This document shows positions 60,101 to 64,000 of a stretch of DNA of 64,000 bases, piece after piece. The stretch lies in NCBI GenBank assembly GCA_900239685.1, contig OENT01000682.1, positions 1 through 64,000 on the forward strand, read 5' to 3'. A program made the position numbers and the translations under genes. Numbering within the stretch: the stretch's first letter is position 1; the number at the start of each line of letters is the position of its first letter. The DNA comes from Rotaria macrura (taxonomy: Eukaryota > Rotifera > Eurotatoria > Philodinida > Philodinidae). The notes beneath the pieces were generated by a model. The model was not told the origin of the DNA, did not search any database, and saw only the letters and a program-made list of their open reading frames with translations.

Positions 60101-62127
60101 TCTTCCACGTTCATCAAGTACATCTAGTTTGGATAATATAATTACGAATGAGAGTATATGTACTATACAATTTTCTGAATCATTTACCTATAAAAACGGT
60201 TTGTAGTGAAAATGAAAACGGCAATAAAAGAATTATGTTTTCATTTTGTTTTTTCTTTTTTATAAAAATAAAGATTTTTCGATTTTACCAAGTGTTTGGC
60301 TTGGTACAAGTACTGGCTCTGTTATAGTTGTTAATTTGAATATTATTTATGAACCAAGAAATATGAGTGGTATGATTGTTAGAGAATAGAAAACGACGAA
60401 AAAAATTTCATTTTTTACAATTTCATTTTAGTTGTACCAAGTGGTACTGTATTTCGATTAAGTGGTCGATTATTACACATTTCTTTTCTTGATCAGAAAG
60501 GACTCATCATACCGTCACCAAGTGAAAAATGGGATACAAAAAGTAAATAAAACCAAAAGTAATGATAGAACATCTACAAAATAACTATGCTATATTATAG
60601 AAAGTAAATCAAATCGACCAATGGATGGTACACAAGATATAAATGCTACATCAGTATTACCCAGTAGTACGTTATCGTCTTCCCCAGTTACAAGTACTCC
60701 GTCAAGTACTATACAATATGCTGTGTTTTGTTCATCGAAAGAAGCTCGAGTAAATATTTAGTTGAATAGTTATTATCAAAAATCGAATTCATTTATTTTC
60801 AGGTATTTTCATTACCATCTCAAGTTTGTGTATCCAAACAAAAAATATACGAATCACTCGGTGCATCTGCATCAAATATAATGCGTGCATCAGTTGTTAA
60901 ACTAGCAGGTTAGTTCAAATTCCGACGAAATGACAAATATGTTCATTCATGAATCGATTTTATTTGGTACATAGGTTCTGCTTGTTTAACATGTTATTTA
61001 TCAGCTGGTCGTATACATGTGTATAGTTTACCCAGTTTACGTGAAATTTTCACTACAAGTGTTGATTCAGTTATGGACTCATTTCGATCAATGATAGGTT
61101 TAACATTCACATTTACAAATCGAGGTCATGGACTTTACATGTGTTCGCCGACGGAATTTCAAAAAGTGACACTTTCAGCTGATGTTAAGTATGTTCGAAT
61201 TGAATTTTATTACTTGAAGAAGATTTTAACATCGATAACTAATAGCAATAGATCGTAGTTTAACTTAACCTATATTTTTCATTTTGCCTGAATACTCAGT
61301 AGTATACTATTGACTTTGTAAAATAGAATTTATCTGATATTGAGAGTACTTTGTGCAATTATCTGCACTAGTCTCACTTCAATAGAAAAAATAACACTAC
61401 AGTTGAGCTCATTGTCCTACTGTTCGACATTTATCCTCCGCGAAAACAATCGTGTTCAATAGATTTCAGTACGTTCTGAGACGAACTTGTTAAAAGAAGA
61501 AAAAATACAAGTTGTTGTTAAGTTTCTCTCGAATACAATTTCATGTATGTATCAATTGTCTTTTGTCCTTCATTTAGAGAACAAATTAATGAAATGCTCT
61601 GTGAATTGTACAGTCCATCAATATCGATGCCTGAAGCACCGAAACAAAACTTTTTTGCCAAACTATTTGCTTCAAACTCAATGATTGATTCAGATCAATT
61701 ATGTAAATTAAATCATTAGGAAAAAAAAAGCGAAAAACTTTTGACTGATTTTTTTATTATTTTTTCTATTCGTAGTCGGTGAAACTGCCGGTAAAGCTCC
61801 TGCTGGTGTTATTAAAAAAGAAGACGTTAATGTTAATATGAATCAATTACGTGGAGCAGCCGAATCAAGTAACAGTGTTATACATGACACACGAATGGTG
61901 AGAATCGAATATTTGTTTTTCTTTTGTCTTTGTTATCAGTCAACTAAAAAAAACCAAAAATCTTTAACTAGAAATTACTTGAACGTGGTCAAAGATTGAA
62001 TGAAGTTGATCTAGCATCAAAGCAAATGGCTGAACGTGCTGAAGAATTTTCAAGTTTAACACATAAAGTTATGTTAAAACAAAAAGAAAAAGCTGAATGG
62101 CCATGGCCATTTACATCAAAAAAATAG
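54149..62127 (+). CDS. STXBP5L: Tomosyn (STXBP5/STXBP5L), 27 exons
   Basis: Splice-continuous exons run from 54149-54253 to 61972-62127, about 1359 aa (vertebrate 1115-1186). The N-terminal half is a double beta-propeller with WD-like motifs: RYGFPYQPTTVVYDPVQKIL, GYNELIITGHADGSIKFWD and GYQPELVCLLSWLP. The second half has LPSVWLGTSTGSV, GTVFRLSGRLLHISFLD and FSLPSQVCV. The C terminus is a VAMP-like R-SNARE motif (SNSVIHDTRMKLLERGQRLNEV) with the zero-layer arginine at about residue 1313, and no membrane anchor. Tomosyn binds syntaxin and SNAP25 through this motif and restrains vesicle fusion. The exon 58959 to about 59540 encodes a long Ser/Thr/Asn-rich linker between propellers, the region that is alternatively spliced in other animals; its donor could be at 59540 or 59546. 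Longer introns are 55277-55762, 57521-58399 and 61189-61577. Confidence 0.92.
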
Positions 62128-62365
62128 TGATTGATTTTTATTTCAATTTCAGACTTTTTTCAAACAAAAATTTACATATATATATATGTATATCCTATTC
62201 TCTCAATTGGGTTTCTCTCTCACTTTCTGTTTTTTCTGTCTTTGCCTACCTTATCATACATGAGTGCAATATATATATATTTATTTATTTATTTATATAT
62301 GTATATCTTTAATTGCCCTATCTTAATCGCACTGATGTTGTTTCATTATTTTTGCTGTTGTTCTT

Positions 62366-62366
<1 letters not shown>

Positions 62367-62398
<32 letters not shown>
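62367..62398. repeat. (TTG)n microsatellite
   Basis: About ten uninterrupted TTG units, inside the presumed tomosyn 3' UTR. Confidence 0.9.
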
Positions 62399-62810
62399 CT
62401 GTATGTGGATTAATTTTATATTTTTTTTCGCGATCGACACATGCAATAATTCTTCACAGACTACATATATACAGCCAACTTCATATGTTTATTTTGTATT
62501 TATATTTATGATGAACAGTGACCTAAGTCATAATTAACTATGTATGTGTGGAAACGAAAGGAAATAATCTTTGATAATAGCAATGTTTCTATTTCTGGTC
62601 ATAGAGCAGTCATTTTTTTTTCTTTTTGTTTTTTGGACCCTGAATGTTTATCTTTCTTACTTTCATTCGTTCTTTTCTTTTTCCGCATTATGATCTCGTA
62701 TATGGAAACCCTAATTTCTGCTCTTTTCTTTCCTCCTAATTTGTATTCCCTCTTATATTTTTGTTGGTGTTTAAATGAAAAAAAGAATCTTTTTACTCGT
62801 GCGCATATTT

Positions 62811-62816
62811 AATAAA
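62811..62816 (+). promoter_or_regulatory. Candidate polyadenylation signal of tomosyn
   Basis: A canonical AATAAA about 680 bp past the tomosyn stop, followed within 20 bp by GT/T-rich sequence. It is the best placed canonical hexamer I found downstream of the gene. Confidence 0.45.
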
Positions 62817-64000
62817 GTGGCATCGTTCATTGAAAAAACAAATAGCAAGATGTATGTTGTTGTAAGGATGATTATGTTCATCATGTAGACTCTCATTAGC
62901 TAAGAATATTTGGAACACAATTTTGCACGGATGATTTATTTCTGTTCATAATATCTCTGTAATTTACTAGACAATATCATGATACTCCGAAGTAATAAAC
63001 TTCATGTCAATATTTTTATAATCTAAATTATGGCTATAACAATAGAGATTTATCAGTAAAAATTTTTTACCTCTTCTTTGTTTCTATGTCAGATGTGGTA
63101 TTATGATGAAATGATGTCCATTACTTTGCTTATGTTCGCTGATAGACTCGATTGTTTTTATTACAAAAAATAATAACTGATGGGAAAGATTGGGATTTCT
63201 ATAAAATTCACTGTTCTCATTAAGGCTTGTATGTCAAGTTTTGATTCAAGATACGAACGTCAGTTTTCTTGTTGTTACTAATGAACAAAAGTTCAAACTA
63301 TTTTGAATATTATTCATGGCTCATTGAAATCTACATGATGAGCATAAAACGATGTCAGATAAACGACTAATCCAATGAAGACCACTGTCTCATTAGTTTG
63401 TTGTGTTTTCCGTATTACGACTTTAGTTGTTTTATCCTGAAACTTTTAAAATGCTATCTTGTACATAGTTGAATATTTCAAGAGTTAACTACAAGAAAAA
63501 TTCAGAGAGAAAAATTCATCATCAAACAATAACGAGCACTTAACATACAACTTAGTCTTATATTTATTATTAACTTTTCGAGTAGCGTCTGCTCTTAAAA
63601 TATCTATTATGAACTTATTCAGAAGCACTTTTTGCGATGTATGTTCGACAAAGCATATCTCGTTATATTATTATTCTTCGAAGTATCAAACAACATTGTC
63701 AATATGACCTATTTAAAACAGATAAGAAAATATGTCCATGAATAATACTATTCAAAATCATTCATATAAAATGATGATCCGATGCAAGCTGCAAGACAGA
63801 GAAACAAAAAACACCTACTTCTAAAATTATACGATTTTATTAACAGTCGAAGTTTGTTCATCATTTTTTTTTTGATTGGAAAATAAATATTATTATTTCT
63901 CTTTTCCATAAAAAGAATCATGTACTCTTCTAATCAAACGAAATTCAAAAAATAGATATATCTATTAACAATTTGTATATTCTTTCCTTTTTATTTGTTC

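Larger units (their letters stand above)
62128..64000. other. Tomosyn 3' region and terminal spacer
   Basis: The likely 3' UTR has AT-dinucleotide stretches, a TTG trinucleotide microsatellite and pyrimidine-rich sequence, up to an AATAAA signal at 62811-62816. The overlapping open frames at 62097-62812 are low-complexity (poly-Cys/Leu from the TTG repeat) and are not genes. Beyond 62.9 kb I see nothing. Confidence 0.5.

Noticed and set aside
62097-62812. Overlapping Cys/Leu/Tyr-rich open frames
   Set aside because: They are translations of AT and TTG microsatellites and pyrimidine tracts in the tomosyn 3' UTR.
1-64000. CRISPR arrays, bacterial operons or riboswitches
   Set aside because: The window is clearly eukaryotic (spliceosomal introns throughout); the only regularly repeated unit, at 34.8-35.7 kb, belongs to an inverted-repeat element.

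Overview
This is a eukaryotic nuclear window, very AT-rich and intron-dense. Most introns are 50-70 bp with GT..AG ends and AT-rich bodies, coding is found on both strands, and there is one 5S rRNA gene. The gene content is animal: ORAI, STUB1/CHIP, tomosyn, LAMTOR5, OGG1, a UBA6-like E1, SURF2, DHRS12 and PGAP4. Two features point to a bdelloid rotifer (Adineta/Rotaria-like). One is a cell-surface protein of a type I associate with rotifers. The other is a small secreted M15-peptidase-like protein that looks horizontally acquired. The species cannot be fixed from sequence reading alone.

Layout. 0-5 kb: DHRS12 (minus) and PGAP4 (plus) share a 0.5 kb divergent promoter region; a 5S rRNA gene follows at 4.9 kb. 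6-11 kb: a nardilysin-like M16 metallopeptidase locus with intact-looking N- and C-terminal exons but an eroded centre. 12-15 kb: ORAI calcium channel, then STUB1/CHIP. 16-18.4 kb: membrane-anchored Xaa-Pro aminopeptidase. 19 kb: a minus-strand basic protein of unknown function. 20-31 kb: SURF2, then a complete 32-exon UBA6-like E1 with two introns enlarged by insertion-like sequence. 34-37 kb: a rotifer-type surface protein gene with an 835-bp inverted-repeat element in its first intron. 39.4-40 kb: the M15-like secreted protein, with a decayed relative at 33.9 kb. 40.6-41.05 kb: a palindromic MITE-like element. 44-46.4 kb: BTB/POZ protein. 49.6-53 kb: LAMTOR5 and OGG1. 54-62 kb: tomosyn, 27 exons. 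The rest is AT-rich spacer in which I see no genes.

The genes do not form a single pathway; they are ordinary, independently spaced metazoan genes. Loose themes are protein quality control and ubiquitin (UBA6-like E1, CHIP), secretion and membrane traffic (tomosyn, PGAP4), Ca2+ entry (ORAI), lysosomal mTORC1 signalling (LAMTOR5) and DNA repair (OGG1). The less ordinary content is the M15-like protein and its relic, the two inverted-repeat elements, a ~530 bp imperfect hairpin inside a UBA6 intron, and the partly decayed nardilysin. Exon boundaries were set by hand from splice signals, reading-frame continuity and remembered family motifs; no alignment was run.
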